Shown here: piece after piece, positions 31,436 through 44,596 of the stretch
Layout: every line of letters starts with the position of its first letter
How positions within the stretch are numbered: position 1 is the first letter of the stretch
NCBI RefSeq assembly: GCF_021917145.1
Contig: NC_061068.1
Location: 4,200,932 to 4,264,931 of the forward strand
Reading direction: 5' to 3'
Length of the DNA stretch: 64,000 nucleotides
Origin: Hypomesus transpacificus
Taxonomy: Eukaryota; Chordata; Actinopteri; Osmeriformes; Osmeridae
Translations under genes and position numbers: made by a program
Notes under the pieces: model-generated
What the model was told of the DNA's origin: nothing
Seen by the model: the letters and a program-made list of their open reading frames with translations, nothing else
Database searches by the model: none

Positions 31436-32260
31436 TTACAGAGGCCTTTTCTCTCTGCCACTGATCTTAAAGAGAGTGTCATTATTTGGGTAGGTGCTGG
31501 CATTCACCCTGCACAGCAGGTACCCCTTGAGATGCTTCCGGAAAGTCTGGTCCCTCAAACCGTACACGATGGGGCTGATGAAGCGTGGGATGATCTGCAC
31601 GATCACGTAAGAGGCAAATCTGATGTTAAGCAGTTTGGTTGGAAAGATCTGGAGCAGTCCAGACTGCAGAATGGAGTGCACGTAGGTAAACATACACAGG
31701 AGGAGCTGCAGGCCATGCAACAGGATAGTGTTTCTGGCCTTCCTGGCATCGCCACTGGCGGCTCGTGCGGCGAACATGATGCTTAAGTAGGTGTAAAGCA
31801 GAGTGAGCCACACCAGTGCCAAGTAAACGTATTGGGGGATGTACTGGTTCTCGCTCATGGTCGTACTCTTGAAGACATTCTCTCGCTGGCAGAAGATCCT
31901 GGTGTTGAAAAAGCTGAGGGGTTCAGTAGCAAAGAGGGTGAAGACTTCTTTTAGGATAGGGATAGCACTCACCGCCCACATCAGACCGATGACCATGTAG
32001 GTGCGTCGGACGGTGCAGATCTGGGCGTGGCGCAGCGGGATGCAGACGGCGATGTAGCGCTCTATAGCCATGGTGGCTAGATTGAAAGGTGTGTTGAAGG
32101 TTGTGAAGATTGCGGTGACCAATAGGAAGCAGCAGAAGGACACATTCAGGGTGAACACGATGTAGCTGAGGACATGGAGGAGGCATGCCAAGGTCAGCTG
32201 TAGCATGTCGTTAACCACCAGGTGGATGAACAGGATGTAGCGAGGGTTGGTGTTGAACAC
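31436..32260 (-). CDS. OR5: odorant receptor (131-2-like), array unit 2, exon 2
   Basis: The main exon of OR5; exon 1 (52 codons) is listed at 33086-33241. Product 326 residues. In full-protein numbering MAIERY is at about 116-121, the ECL2 cysteine at about 176 and SPIVYG at about 281-286. Class: ECL2 type 1 (KEVFTLFATEPLSFFNTRIFC) with TM6-ECL3 type c (ILQSGLLQIFPTKLLNIRF). It is the only gene joining type 1 to type c. The tail reads NASTYPNNDTLFKISG, with the NND that goes with type c. Acceptor TAG/GTGTTCAAC is at 32260. No disabling change seen. Confidence 0.94.
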   Translation of the reverse strand: MFNTNPRYILFIHLVVNDMLQLTLACLLHVLSYIVFTLNVSFCCFLLVTAIFTTFNTPFNLATMAIERYIAVCIPLRHAQICTVRRTYMVIGLMWAVSAIPILKEVFTLFATEPLSFFNTRIFCQRENVFKSTTMSENQYIPQYVYLALVWLTLLYTYLSIMFAARAASGDARKARNTILLHGLQLLLCMFTYVHSILQSGLLQIFPTKLLNIRFASYVIVQIIPRFISPIVYGLRDQTFRKHLKGYLLCRVNASTYPNNDTLFKISGREKRPL

Positions 32261-32408
32261 CTACAGAGATAAATAAACACGTTATAGATCTATTTGTATT
32301 AATGGAAAACCACCTGAAAAAAGGGAACTTTCATGTCTTCACAATGTGCCTATTTTATAACAAATAGTTCTATATATCCACTGCTTTCCAGAGTAGGGTG
32401 GAGAAAAG

Positions 32409-32641
32409 CAGGGTCGGCAACGCCCCCCCAAACGGAATGCTGTGCCCCCTCAGAAATTATTGTGTTAAAGTATAAATAAGAAATACTGGCATTGGCTATA
32501 AATTAAATATCAAGATGGCTACACTTTCCTGCAGAATATGCAGGTCTGCTCTTAATTTGACTCTCATACATGCTTTGTAAACATGTGACGCCCTTGTGAA
32601 AAAAATGTCCCCCCATTGAATTCATTCTGGAGCCAAGTCTG
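32409..32641 (-). mobile_element. hAT-like insertion in OR5 intron 1
   Basis: 233 bp, same ends and same target point as the OR4 copy (flanks GAGAAAAG and GAGAAGAA). Homologous position shows it was copied with the unit, not inserted afresh. Confidence 0.88.
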
Positions 32642-33085
32642 GAGAAGAAACATCAGAAATCTTTATAATTGCATCAAAAGCTGATGATGACACAGATGTA
32701 CAGTTGTGAAAAATGAAATTAATTGGAGATATTAGTTCAAGTATAGTTTACTTTATATGTGGACAACAATTAACACATCTTATCCCTGAAACAGTCACAT
32801 CTGAAAACCTACAGTACTTATACTTTATTCTTCAGTTCTTAAATGTACACATATAAAATGTTTAAGCTCTTTCCTGTTTGTCTGTTCAGTTATATTCCTC
32901 CAAGAAACATGAACATGTTTTTTCACTAGTAACTTTGCAAACTAGTAACTAAAACCAGATGTATTTTCTCAACCGGGAAAAGTCACGAAATATGTTAAGT
33001 CGCGTAAAATAATTTTTTGAATAGAAAATAGGTAAAGATGCCTAAAAGATGGAAAAATTGAAGTAAAGGATGTATCTGTTTGTAC

Positions 33086-33241
33086 CTGATGTTTTGTAAA
33101 GGTGTAGACCAGTGTGCTGTTGATGTAGTTGATGGAGAGACAGAGAGCCACCACGATGATGTGCTTGGTCAAGGCTGTTTCAAATGTGTCACGCTCCATC
33201 AGGACAACAGTAAAGTTGCTTTCCCCTGTTGAGAAGTTCAT
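33086..33241 (-). CDS. OR5 exon 1
   Basis: ATG at 33241 to HQ/GT donor at 33086: MNFSTGESNFTVVLMERDTF, TM1 and VYTFTKHQ. It differs from most paralogs by E for Q at residue 16, H for N at 27 and VYTF for VHTF. Joins exon 2 at 32260 in phase 0. Confidence 0.93.
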
Positions 33242-34338
33242 CTCTTTGACCTGATTTTCTAGATAACCAGAAAAAAGGTAAATATTATTTTTTTTCTCAG
33301 TTGCTTGACCACATTTGTCCAAGCTGAATCTTTTTCCTCAACAATGAATGCACACAATTAATGGTTACACAATTGTATTATATACTGACTACAACCATAA
33401 ACATGGCCTAACATAGTCAAACCCCATGTCTGTGCAGTTTGTTGATATATTGTTGTAAAATATATACAAATACAAAATGAGTGGCTATATCACAGTCTGT
33501 TCTTTCTTTCTTTACATGATTAAATGAAAGATGATCAGCTCAGAAAAAGTGTTCCTCAAGAGTATGAAAGTCCAAAAACAAAAGCCTTTTTTTATTTTTC
33601 CCCATACAAAATCCAAGTACAATCAGCTGTACAAATAAAGCACCAATAGATCACTTCAAAACCAGAAAAGGTTCACATTACTTTGATGGGAATGATTTGT
33701 CTCAGCTCAACTAAGAAATGTATTAAGTATTTGCAGTGCTTGTGTCACAGCAATGGGAAAAGGACAGCTTATTTTGCCCTTAAAAAACTAACAGTTTTGC
33801 TTGTTAGATTATGATGTAGATCAAGTAGATTCTAGTTATTTAAGCAGTTGATAAAATTGCTGTAGGACCTGGGATAACGGCAATGCTTGTCTTGGGATTA
33901 AATGAATGCATGAATGGAGAAATTGCACATTAGGCTATGTTCATCAAAATGCATGTGTTAAAAAAGGCGTGTTCCATTGAAGTAGCCTATCAAATAGAAC
34001 AGACAGCTCTTTTGCCCCAAAAAGGAACCAGAATACATTTAACCTCAAATTAAAAGTGCCAGAATGCTCTTCCGGACCATTCTAACTCAAGTCAAGCAGT
34101 TTTTCAATAAAAACATGTTGAGATAAGGATAGCCAGTAAATCCTTAAACTTGTAGTATTGTCAAATTAATGTTAACTTGATTATCTTTGAAGATAGTAAA
34201 ACAATGGTTTGTCTGTTTAAGTTGTTTATAATGTATACATTTTACAATACATTCATTTACAAGGCTAAGAGTGCCATGCATTTGCAGTATATGAAGCAGT
34301 TGCATGTGATGCAGCTTGTATAGTGTGGCTGTACTCAC

Positions 34339-34390
34339 CTCCAGTGAAGTTCTACAATGTGACGGTCTGGTAACCTTTCTTTCAGTCTTA
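34339..34390 (-). other. OR5 non-coding 5' exon
   Basis: Same conserved block and GTGAGT donor (after 34339) as in OR4. Right limit approximate. Confidence 0.65.
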
Positions 34391-35166
34391 AATTCATGTA
34401 TTTTGATTGGAGCCCTGGGATTGATTGTTTTTTGAGTGCAAGAAACAAGGAGAGAGAGAGTGTGTGCATCATAATATTTGAGAATTAAGCCATGTTAAGC
34501 TTATTGTATAAGCAATAACAACAGCATTTTATTGGCTAGATTGAGGACCATTCCCCAAGGCCAAGAAATGTTAACACTGGGATACAAACAACCAGGGATT
34601 TTATGCATTTTATGCAGCTAACATAACTGTCAATCTGCATGATTATATTTAACACTTTATCTTCAATAGTAAGTGAGTTGATCTGTATGCATTTACTTTA
34701 TCTATGGTTTACTGTACTTAATGACCTGCCTCAATTCATCACATTTATCACCACCACCTCAGAAAACACACAAATATTCTATTGTGTCTAAAACAGCAAC
34801 ATACAATCAAGAGAATGACACTTGAGAATTTTTCTGATGGCATTCATATGCTGGTTGCACATATGTGATTGTTACACAACGTTCTTCAAACTCTGTTTGT
34901 CTAACCAGGCCAAAGCACTGTAAGCTGAGAACCAGGCTAATTCTCAGGTAACATTAAAGGCATCCTACAGGGAATGATTTTGTATTGTGTGTGGGCTGAA
35001 CAGTAGTCAGGTAAGTTTCATCAGGTTGCTGCAATTTGTAAAATACAAACTAAGGTGACTAAAATCTTAAATGTTTTGTTTCTAAAATAGCTTGTAAGAT
35101 TTCTGAACTGAAAGAAACTGTGACTGAACCCTCACCTCTGCAGGTCAGCAGTAAGCACCCTCTCAC

Positions 35167-36709
35167 TTACAGAAGAATTTTCTCTCTGCCACTGATCTTA
35201 AAGAGAGTGTCATTATTTGGGTAGGTGCTGGCATTCACCCTGCACAGCAGGTACCCCTTGAGATGCTTCCGGAAGGTCTGGTCCCTCAACCCGTACACGA
35301 TGGGGCTGATGAAGCGTGGGATGATCTGCACGATCACATAAGAGGCAAATCTGATGTCAAGCAGTTTGGTTGGAAAGATCTGGAGTAGTCTTGACTGCAG
35401 AAGGGAGTGCACGTAGGTAAACGTACACAGGAGGAGCTGCAGGCCATGCAACAGGATGGTGTTTCTGGCCTTCCTGGCATCGCCACTGGCGGCTCGCGCT
35501 GCGAACATGATGCTTAAGTAGGTGTAAAGCAGAGTGAGCCACACCAGTGCCAGGAAGACGTAAAGAGAAGTATTATTCCTCTCAATTATGAATGGGTTCC
35601 GGAAGAGGTTTTCTAGATGGCAGAAAATCCTGGAGCTGAAGAAGCTGAGGGGTTCATTAGCAACTAGGATGAAAACATCTGGCAGGATAGGGAGGGCAGT
35701 CAAGACCCAGATCAGACTAATGGTGATGTAGGTGCGTTGGACGGTGCAGATCTGGGCGTGGCGCAGCGGGATGCAGACAGCGATGTAGCGCTCTATAGCC
35801 ATGGTGGCTAGATTGACAGGTGTGTTGAAGGTTGTGAAGATTGCGGTGACCAATAGGAAGCAGCAGAAGGACACATTCAGGGTGAACAGGATGTAGCTGA
35901 GGACATGGAGGAGGCATGCCAAGGTCAGCTGTAGCATGTCGTTAACCACCAGGTGGATGAACAGGATGTAGCGAGGGTTGGTTTTGAACACCTACAGAGA
36001 TAAATAAGCACGTTATGGATCTATTTGCATGAAAGGAAAACCACCTGACCAAAGGAAACTTTCAACCTTAAAGTTGTCACAATGTGCCTATTCTATAACA
36101 AATAGTTATATATAGCCACCACTTTTCAGAGTAGGGTGCAGAAGAGACATCAGAAATTTGGAAAATTACATCAAAAGCTGATTATGACACAGATGTACAG
36201 TTGTGAAAATGAAAATTCATTGTAGAAAATAGATTAAGTACGGTTTACTTTATATGTGGACCACAGTGAACACATCTTTTCCTTGAGACAGTCACATCTG
36301 AAAACCTACAGTACTTTACTTGTACTTTATTCTTCAGTTTTTAAAATTACACTTATAAAATGTTTCATTCAAGAAACTAAAAAAAAATAATACAAATTCA
36401 CAGAACTAGTGACATTGCACCCATTTAAACCAGCTGTATTTTCTCAACTGGCCGGAGAAAATTGACAAAAAATAACAAGAACTGTAAAAATTATTAAAAT
36501 GTTAAAATGCATAAAAGATGGAGAAAGGGAAGTAAAGGATGTATCTGTTTTACCTGATGTTTTGTAAAGGTGTGGACCAACATGCTGTTGATGTAGTTGA
36601 TGGAGAGACTGAGAGCCACCACGATGATGTTCTTGATCAAGGCTGTTTCAAATGTGTCACGCTGCATCAAGACAACAGTAACGTTGCTTTCCCCTGCTGA
36701 GAAGTTCAT
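35167..36709 (-). CDS. OR6: odorant receptor (131-2-like), array unit 3
   Basis: Exon 1 36709-36554 (sequons NFS and NVT; ALIKNIIVVALSLS) and exon 2 35991-35167; 326 residues. Class: ECL2 type 2 (PILPDVFILVANEPLSFFSSRIFC, IIERNNTS) with TM6-ECL3 type c (LLQSRLLQIFPTKLLDIRF). It is closest to OR9 in both modules and in flanking DNA, so the two look like recent block copies. Intron 1 (36553-35992) lacks the hAT insertion and shows the empty site at about 36130-36150. The tail ends FKISGREKILL. Motifs MAIERYIAVC and SPIVYGLRDQ intact. Confidence 0.94.
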
Positions 36710-37275
36710 CTCTTTTACTTGATTTTCTAGATACCCAGAAAAATGGTAAAGAGAAACGTTTTTTGCTTGAGCACATTTGTCCAAGCTGAATCTTTTTCCT
36801 CAACAATGAACACACACAATTAATAGTTACACAATTGTATTACTGACTACAACCATAAACATGCCCGAACATAGTCAAACCTCATGTATGTGCCTGTGCC
36901 GATAGTTGATATACTGTATGTTGTAAAATATCTACCAATAAAAAACACGTGGATATATCACAGTCTGTTCTTTCTTTCCTAACATGATTCCATGAAAGGC
37001 GATCAGTGCAGAAAAAAATGTTTCTCAAGAGCATGAATGTCCAGAAACAAAAGCCTTTCTTATTTGCCCTATACAAATTCTTAGTCCTATCAGAAAATAC
37101 AAATGAAACACCAGGAAATCATTTCAAAACCAGAAAAGGTTCACATTACTGTGATGGGAATGATTCGTATCAGCTCAACTAAGAAATTAGTTTAATATTT
37201 GCAGTTCCTGTGTGACAGCAATGGGAAAATTGCACCCCAAAATTTAAGTTATGATGTAAATCAAGTAGACTCCAG

Positions 37276-37429
37276 TTATTTTAGCAGTTGAGAAAATTGT
37301 TGTAGGACATGGGTTATATACAATGCTTGTCTTGGGATGAAATAAATAGATGTTATTTTAGCAGTTGAGAAAATTGTTGTAGGACATGGGTTATATACAA
37401 TGCTTGTCTTGGGATGAAATAAATGAAGC
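37276..37429 (-). repeat. 77-bp tandem duplication in the OR6 5'UTR intron
   Basis: Two adjacent copies offset by 77 bp of a segment containing TTTTAGCAGTTGAG and GGGTTATATACAATGC. It is single-copy in the other units, including OR9, so it arose after the OR6/OR9 duplication or was removed from OR9. Confidence 0.85.
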
Positions 37430-37855
37430 AATGGAGAAATTGCATATTAGCCTATGTTCATCAAAATGCAAATGTTAATAATGCTTGTTCCATTAATGTA
37501 GCCCAACAAATAGAACAGACGGCTCTTTTGCCCCAAAAAGGAACCGGAACACTTTTTATCTAAAAGTAAAAGTACTAGAATGCTCTTCCGAACCATTCTA
37601 ACTCAAGTCCAGCGGTGGTTAAATAAAAACATGTTAAGATAAGGATAACCAGTAAATCCTTAAACTTGTAGTATTGTTACATTAATGTTAACTTGATTAT
37701 CTTTGAAGATAGTATAACACATTTTTTGTCTGTTTAAATTGTTTATTATGTATACATTTTACAATACATTTATTTACAATGCTAAGAGTGCCATGCATTT
37801 GCAGTATATGAAGCAGTTGCATGCGATGCAGCTTGTATAGTGTGGCTGTACTCAC

Positions 37856-37905
37856 CTCCAGTGAAGCTCTACAATGTGAAGGTCTGGTAACCTTTCTTTC
37901 AGTCT
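37856..37905 (-). other. OR6 non-coding 5' exon
   Basis: Conserved 5' exon block with donor GTGAGT after 37856. Right limit approximate. Confidence 0.65.
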
Positions 37906-38738
37906 TAAATTTATGTATTTTGATTGGAGCCCTGGGATTGATTGTTTTTTGAGTGCAAGAAACAGGGAGAGAGAGAGTGTGTGTGCATCATAATATTTGA
38001 GAATTAAGCCATGTTAAGCTTATTGTATAAGCAATAACAACAGCATTTTATTGCCTAGATTGAGGACCATTCCCCAAGGCCAAGAAATGTTCAGACTGGG
38101 ATACAAACAATCAGGGATTTTATGCATTTTATGCAGCTAACATAACTGTCAATCTGCACGATTATATTTAACACTTTATTTTAAATAGTAAGTGAGTTGA
38201 TCTGTATGCATTTACTTTATCTATGGTTTACTGTACTTAATGACCTGCCTCAATTCATCACATTTATCACCACCACCTTAGAAAACACACAAATATTTTA
38301 TTGTGTCTAAAACAGCAACATACAATCAAGAGAATGACACTTGAGAATTTTTCTGATGGCATTCATATGCTGTTTGCACATATGTGATTGTTACACAACG
38401 TGGTTCAAACTCTGTTTGTCTAACCAGACCAAAGCACTGTAAGCTGAGAACCAGGCTAATTATCAGGTAACATTAAAGGCATCCTACAGGGAATAATTTT
38501 TTATTGTGTGTGGGCTGAACAGTGGTCAGGTTAGTTTCATCAGGTTGCTGCAATTTATAAATACAAACTACGTTGACTAATATAAAAAATATTTTGTTTC
38601 AAAAATTGCTCGTAAGATTTCTGAACTGAAAGAAACTGTGACTGAACACTCACTTCTGCAGGTCAGCAGTAAGCACCCTCTCACTTACAGAGGCCTTTTC
38701 TCTCTGCCACTGATCTTAAAGAGAGTGTCATTACGTGG

Positions 38739-39181
38739 TAGGGTTGCCAACCGTCCCAAATTGTCCGGGACATCTTGAATTATGGTTGATTTTGATTTGT
38801 CCCATCAGGGACAGCTCCAGTTCAGTATTCCAATCACATTCTCACCAGACAATAATAGGCTACTGTATACGCGCCAAAACTCACGTAAATATTGCTATGG
38901 GACACAATTGTTGCTTGTTGATGATAGTGTGTGTATAATGGCCACTGGTGAGGTGAAACTTGTAATAATTGCCTTGACTAATACTTTAAACAATACATAC
39001 AAGCAAATACCTATTAGTGGTTTGCCAAAATTAAACTGAAATGAGTAGGTTTATCATGGTATGGCTGATGAAAGCTTGCGATTGCCATTATTGTTTTTCA
39101 GCTGTTGGTGCGCGCGCATGTGCGTGTGCGCAACTGGAAGAAAGTGTCCCTCATTTGGGGTTGAAAAAGGTGGCAACCCTA
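38739..39181 (-). mobile_element. hAT-like insertion in the OR7 coding end
   Basis: 443 bp, ends TAGGGTTGCCAAC and (right) GGTGGCAACCCTA, flanked by TTACGTGG at 38731-38738 and 39182-39189 (8 bp, exact). The uninterrupted site is seen in OR10 and OR12 as CATTACGTGGGTAGG. The remainder of the old OR7 3' end survives at about 38680-38738. Confidence 0.92.
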
Positions 39182-40684
39182 TTACGTGGGTAGGTGCTGG
39201 CATTCACCCTGCACAGCAGGTACCCCTTGAGATGCTTCCGGAAGGTCTGGTCCCTCAACCCGTACACGATGGGGCTGACGAAGCGTGGGATGATCTGCAC
39301 GATCACGTAGGAGGCAAATCTGATCTCCAGCAGTTTAATTGGGAAGAGATACAGCAGGCCTCCTTCCAGTGCAGCACGCACATAGGAGATCATACACAGG
39401 AGGAGCTGCAGGCCATGCAACAGGATGGTGTTTCTGGCCTTTCTGGCATCGCCACTCGCGGCTCGCGCTGCAAACATGATGCTTAAGTAGGTGTAAAGCA
39501 GAGTGAGCCACACCAGTGCCAGGAAGATGTAAAGAGAGGTATTCTTCCTCTCAATCATGGTTGGGTACCGGAAGAGGCCTTCTGGATGGCAGAAAATCCT
39601 GGAGCTGAAGAAGCTGAGGGGTTCATTAGCAACTAGGATGAAAACATCTGGCAGGATAGGGATGGCAGTCAAGACCCAGATCAGACTAATGGTGATGTAG
39701 GTGCGTTGGACGGTGCAGATCTGGGCGTGGCGCAGCGGGATGCATACAGCGATGTAGCGCTCTATAGCCATGGTGGCTAGATTGACAGGTGTGTTGAAAG
39801 TTGTGAAGATTGCGGTGACCAATAGGAAGCAGCAGAAGGACACATTCAGGGTGAACACGATGTAGCTCAGGACATGGAGGAGGCATGCCAAGGTCAGCTG
39901 TAGAATGTCGTTAACCACCAGGTGGATGAACAGGATGTAGCGAGGGTTGGTTTTGAACATCTACAGAGATAAATAAGCATGTTATGGATCTATTTGCATT
40001 AAAGGAAAACCATCTGACCAAAGGAAACTTTCAACCTTAAAGTTGTCACAATGTGCCTATTCTATAACAAATAGTTATATATAGCCACCACTTTTCAGAG
40101 TAGGGTGCAGAAGAGACATCAGAAATTTGGAAAATTACATCAAAAGTTGATTATGACACAGATGTACAGTTGTGAAAATGAAAATTCATTGTAGAAAATA
40201 GATTAAGTACGGTTTACTTTATATGTGGACCACAGTGAACACATCTTTTCCTTGAGACAGTCACATCTGAAAACCTACAGTACTTTACTTGTACTTTATT
40301 CTTCAGTTTTTAAAATTACACTTATAAAATGTTTCATTCAAGAAACTTAAAAAAAATTATACAAATTCACAGAACTAATAACATTGCACCAATTTAAACC
40401 AGCTGTATTATCTTAACTGGCTGGAGAAGATTGATTGACAAAAAATAACAAGAACTGTAAAAAATTATAACATTTTTAAGATGCATAAAAGATGGAGAAA
40501 GGGAAATAAAGGATGTATCTGTTTGTACCTGATGTTTTGTAAAGGTGTGGACCAACATGCTGTTTATGTAGTTGATGGAGAGACAGAGAGCCACCACGAT
40601 GATGTTCTTGGTCAAGGCTGTTTCAAACGTGTCACGCTGCATCAGGACAACAGTAAAGTTGCTTTCCCCTGCTGAGAAGTTCAT
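39151..40684 (-). CDS. OR7: odorant receptor with transposon-derived C-terminus
   Basis: Exon 1 40684-40529 and exon 2 39960-39151; 321 residues. Exon 2 begins with an in-frame ATG (MFKTNPRY) where most paralogs have GTG; the TAG acceptor is kept. Class: ECL2 type 2 (HPEGLFRYPTMIERKNTS) with TM6-ECL3 type a (AALEGGLLYLFPIKLLEIRF). After NASTYPRN the reading frame runs into the inserted element, which supplies RVATFFNPK and the stop at 39151, replacing about 14 native residues. This lies beyond TM7, so the receptor body is complete. Donor of the non-coding 5' exon is after 41774. Intron 1 lacks the hAT insertion found in OR4, OR5 and OR10. Confidence 0.93.
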
Positions 40685-41773
40685 CTCTGTTACCTGATTT
40701 TCTAGATAACCGGAAAAAAGGTAAAGGCATTTTTTTCTCAGTTTCTTAACCACATTTGTCCAAGCTGAATCTTTTTCCTCAACAATGAACGCACACAATT
40801 AATAGTTACACAATTGTATTATATACTGACTACAACCATAAACATGGCCTAACATAGTCAAACCCTGTGTCTGTGCAGTTTGTTGATATATTGTTGTAAA
40901 ATATATACAAATACAAAATTAGTAGCTATATCACAGTCTGTTCTTTCTTTCTTTACATGATTAAATGAAAGATGATCAGCTCAGAAAAAGTGTTCCTCAA
41001 GAATATGAAAGTCCAAAAACAAAAGCGTTTTTTTATTTTTTCCCATACAAAATCCAAGTACAATCAGCTGTACAAATAAAGCACCAATAGATCACTTCAA
41101 AACCAGAAAAGGTTCACATTACTTTGATGGGAATGATTTGTATCAGCTCAACTAAGAAATGTATTAAGTATTTGCAGTGCTTGTGTCACAGCAATGGGAA
41201 AAGGACAGCCTTTTTTGCCCTTAAAAAACAAACAGTTTTGCTTGTTAGATTATGATGTAGATCGAGTAGATTCTAGTTATTTAAGCACTTGATAAAATTG
41301 CTGTAGGACCTGGGATAAATGCAATGCTTGTCTTGGGATTAAATGAATGCATGAATGGAGAAATTGCACATTAGGCTATGTACATTAAAATGCAAAATGT
41401 GTTAAAAAAGGCGTGTTCCATAGAAGTAGCCTATCAAATAGAACAGACAGCTCTTTGGCCCCAAAAAGGAACCAGAATACATTTAACCTCAAACTAAAAG
41501 TGCCAGAATGCTGTTCCGGACCATTCTAACTCAAATCAAGCAGTGTTTCAATAAAAACATGTTGAGATAAGGATAGCCAGTAAATCCTTAAACTTGTAGT
41601 ATTGTCAAATTAATGTTAACTTTGAAGATAGTAAAACAATGGTTTGTCTGTTTAAGTTGTTTATAATGTATACATTTTACAATACATTCATTTACAAGGC
41701 TAAGAGTGCCATGCATTTGCAGTATATGAAGCAGTTGCATGTGATGCAGCTTGTATAGTGTGGCTGTACTCAC

Positions 41774-41825
41774 CTCCAGTGAAGTTCTACAATGTGACGG
41801 TCTGGTAACCTTTCTTTCAGTCTTA
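41774..41825 (-). other. OR7 non-coding 5' exon
   Basis: Conserved 5' exon block with GTGAGT donor after 41774. Right limit approximate. Confidence 0.65.
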
Positions 41826-42656
41826 AATTCATGTATTTTGATTGGAGCCCTGGGATTTATTGTTTTTTGAGTGCAAGAAACAAGGAGAGAGAGAGTGTGT
41901 GCATCATAATATTTGAGAATGAAGCCATGTTAAGCTTATTGTATAAGCAATAACAACAGCATTTTATTGCCTAGAATGAGGACCATTCCCCAAGGCCAAG
42001 AAATGTTCACACTGGGATACAAACAATCAGGGATTTTATGCATTTTATTCAGCTAACACACCTGTCAATCTGCACGATTATATTAAAACACTTTATCTTC
42101 AATAGTAAGTGAGTTGATCTGTATGCATTTACTTTATGTATGGTTTACTATACTTAATGACCTGCCCTCAATTAATCACATTTATCACCACCACCTCAGA
42201 AAACACACAAATATTTTATTGTGTCTAAAGAAGCAACATACAATCAAGAGAATGACACTTGAGAATTTTTCTGATGGCATTCATATGCTGGTTGCACATA
42301 TGTGATTGTTACACAACGTGGTTCAAACTCTGTTTGTCTAACCAGACCAAAGCACTGTAAGCTGAGAACCAGGCTAATTCTCAGGTAACATTAAAGGCAT
42401 CCTACAGGGAATAATTTTTTATCGTGTGTGGGCTGAACAGTGGTCAGGTTAGTTTCTTCAGGTTGCTGCAATTTATAAATACAAACTACGTTGACTAAAA
42501 TAAAAAATATTTTGTTTCAAAAATTGCTTGTAAGATTTCTGAACTGAAAGAAACTGTGACTGAACCCTCACCTCTGCAGGTCGGCAGTAAGCACCCTCTC
42601 ACTTACAGAGGCCTTTTCTCTCTGCCACTGATCTTAAAGAGAGTGTCATTACGTGG

Positions 42657-43093
42657 TAGGGTTGCCAACCGTCCCAAATTGTCCGGGACATCTTGAATTA
42701 TGGTTGATTTTGATTTGTCCCATCAGGGACAGCTCCAGTTCAGTATTCCAATCACAGCATCACCGGACAATAATAGGCTACTGTAAGCGCCCCAAAACTC
42801 ACGCAAATATTGCTATGGGACACAATTGTTGCTTGTTGGTGACAGTGTGTGTATAATGGCCACTGGTGAGGTGAAACTTGTAATAATTGCCTTGACTATT
42901 ACTTTAAACAATACATACAAGTGAATACCTATTAGTGATTTGCCAAAATTAAACTGAAATGAGTAGGTTTATCATGGTATGGCTGATGAAAGCTTGCGAT
43001 TGCCGTTATTGTTTTTCAGCTGTTGGTGCGCACGCATGTGCGCACCTGGAAGAAAGTTTCCCTCATTTGGGGTTGAGAAAGTTGGCAACCCTA
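42657..43093 (-). mobile_element. hAT-like insertion in the OR8 coding end
   Basis: 437 bp, same family, same target point and same TTACGTGG duplications (42649-42656, 43094-43101) as in OR7. The shared site shows that OR7 and OR8 descend from one interrupted gene. Confidence 0.92.
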
Positions 43094-44596
43094 TTACGTG
43101 GGTAGGTGCTGGCATTCACCCTGCACAGCAGGTACCCCTTGAGATGCTTCCGGAAGGTCTGGTCCCTCAACCCGTACACGATGGGGCTGACGAAGCGTGG
43201 GATGATCTGCACGATCACGTAGGAGGCAAATCTGATCTCCAGCAGTTTAATTGGGAAGAGATACAGCAGGCCTCCTTCCAGTGCAGCACGCACATAAGAG
43301 ATCATACACAGGAGGAGCTGCAGGCCATGCAACAGGATGGTGTTTCTGGCCTTTCTGGCATCGCCTCTCGCGGCTCGAGCTGCGAACATGATGCTTAAGT
43401 AGGTGTAAAGCAGAGTGAGCCACACCAGTGCCAGGAAGACGTAAAGAGAGGTATTCTTCCTCTCAATCATGGATGGGTACCGGAAGAGGCCTTCTGGATG
43501 GCAGAAAATCCTGGAGCTGAAGAAGCTGAGGGGTTCATTAGCAACTAGGATGAAAACATCTGGCAGGATAGGGATGGCAGTCAAGACCCAGATTAGACTA
43601 ATTGTGATGTAGGTGCGTTGGACGGTGCAGATCTGGGCGTGGCGCAGCGGGATGCATACAGCGATGTAGCGCTCTATAGCCATGGTGGCTAGATTGACAG
43701 GTGTGTTGAAAGTTGTGAAGATTGCGGTGACCAATAGGAAGCAGCAGAAGGACACATTCAGGGTGAACACGATGTAGCTCAGGACATGGAGGAGGCAGGC
43801 CAAGGTCAGCTGTAGCATGTCGTTAACCACCAGGTGGATGAACAGGATGTAGCGAGGGTTGGTGTTGAACACCTACGGAGATAAATGAGCATGTTATGGA
43901 TCTATTTGCATGAATGGAAAACCACCTGACCAAAGGAAACTTTCAACCTTAAAGTTGTCACAGTGTGCCTATTCTATAACAAATACTTCTATAAGGCCAC
44001 TGCTTTCCAGAGTAGGGTGCAGGAGAGACATCAGAAATGTGAAAGCTTACATCAAAAGCTAATGATGACACAGATGTACAGTTGTGAAAATGGAAATTCA
44101 TTGTAGATATTAGTTCAAGTAAAGTTTTCTTCATATGTGGACCACATTGAACACATCTTTTCCTTGAGACAGTCTTATCTGAAAACCTACAGTACTTTAC
44201 AATTACTTGATTCTTCAGTTCTTAACATTACACCTATAAAATGTTTCATTCAAGAAACATTAAAAAATGATACAAAATTCACAGAACTAGTAACATTACA
44301 CCAATTTAAACAAGCTGTATTTTCTCAACTGGCAGGAGAAAATGTATTGACAAAAAATAACAAAATCTGTAAAAAATTATAAAAATGTTAAAATGCATGA
44401 AAGATGGAGAAAGGGAAATAAAGGATGTATCTGTTTGTACCTGATGTTTGGTAAAGGTGTGGACCAGCGTGCTGTTTATGTAGTTGATGGAGAGACAGAG
44501 AGCCACCACGATGATGTTCTTGGTCAAGGCTGTTTCAAACGTGTCACGCTGCATCAGGACAACAGTAAAGTTGCTTTCCCCTGCTGAGAAGTTCAT
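43063..44596 (-). CDS. OR8: odorant receptor with transposon-derived C-terminus
   Basis: Exon 1 44596-44441 and exon 2 43872-43063; 321 residues. Class: ECL2 type 2 (HPEGLFRYPSMIERKNTS) with TM6-ECL3 type a. It is the sister of OR7: both end in transposon sequence, here RVANFLNPK with the stop at 43063. It differs by GTG at the start of exon 2 (VFNTNPRY) and AARGDARK for AASGDARK in the intracellular loop before TM6. MAIERYIAVC and SPIVYGLRDQ are intact. The frame has stayed open through the element-derived codons in both copies. Confidence 0.93.
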
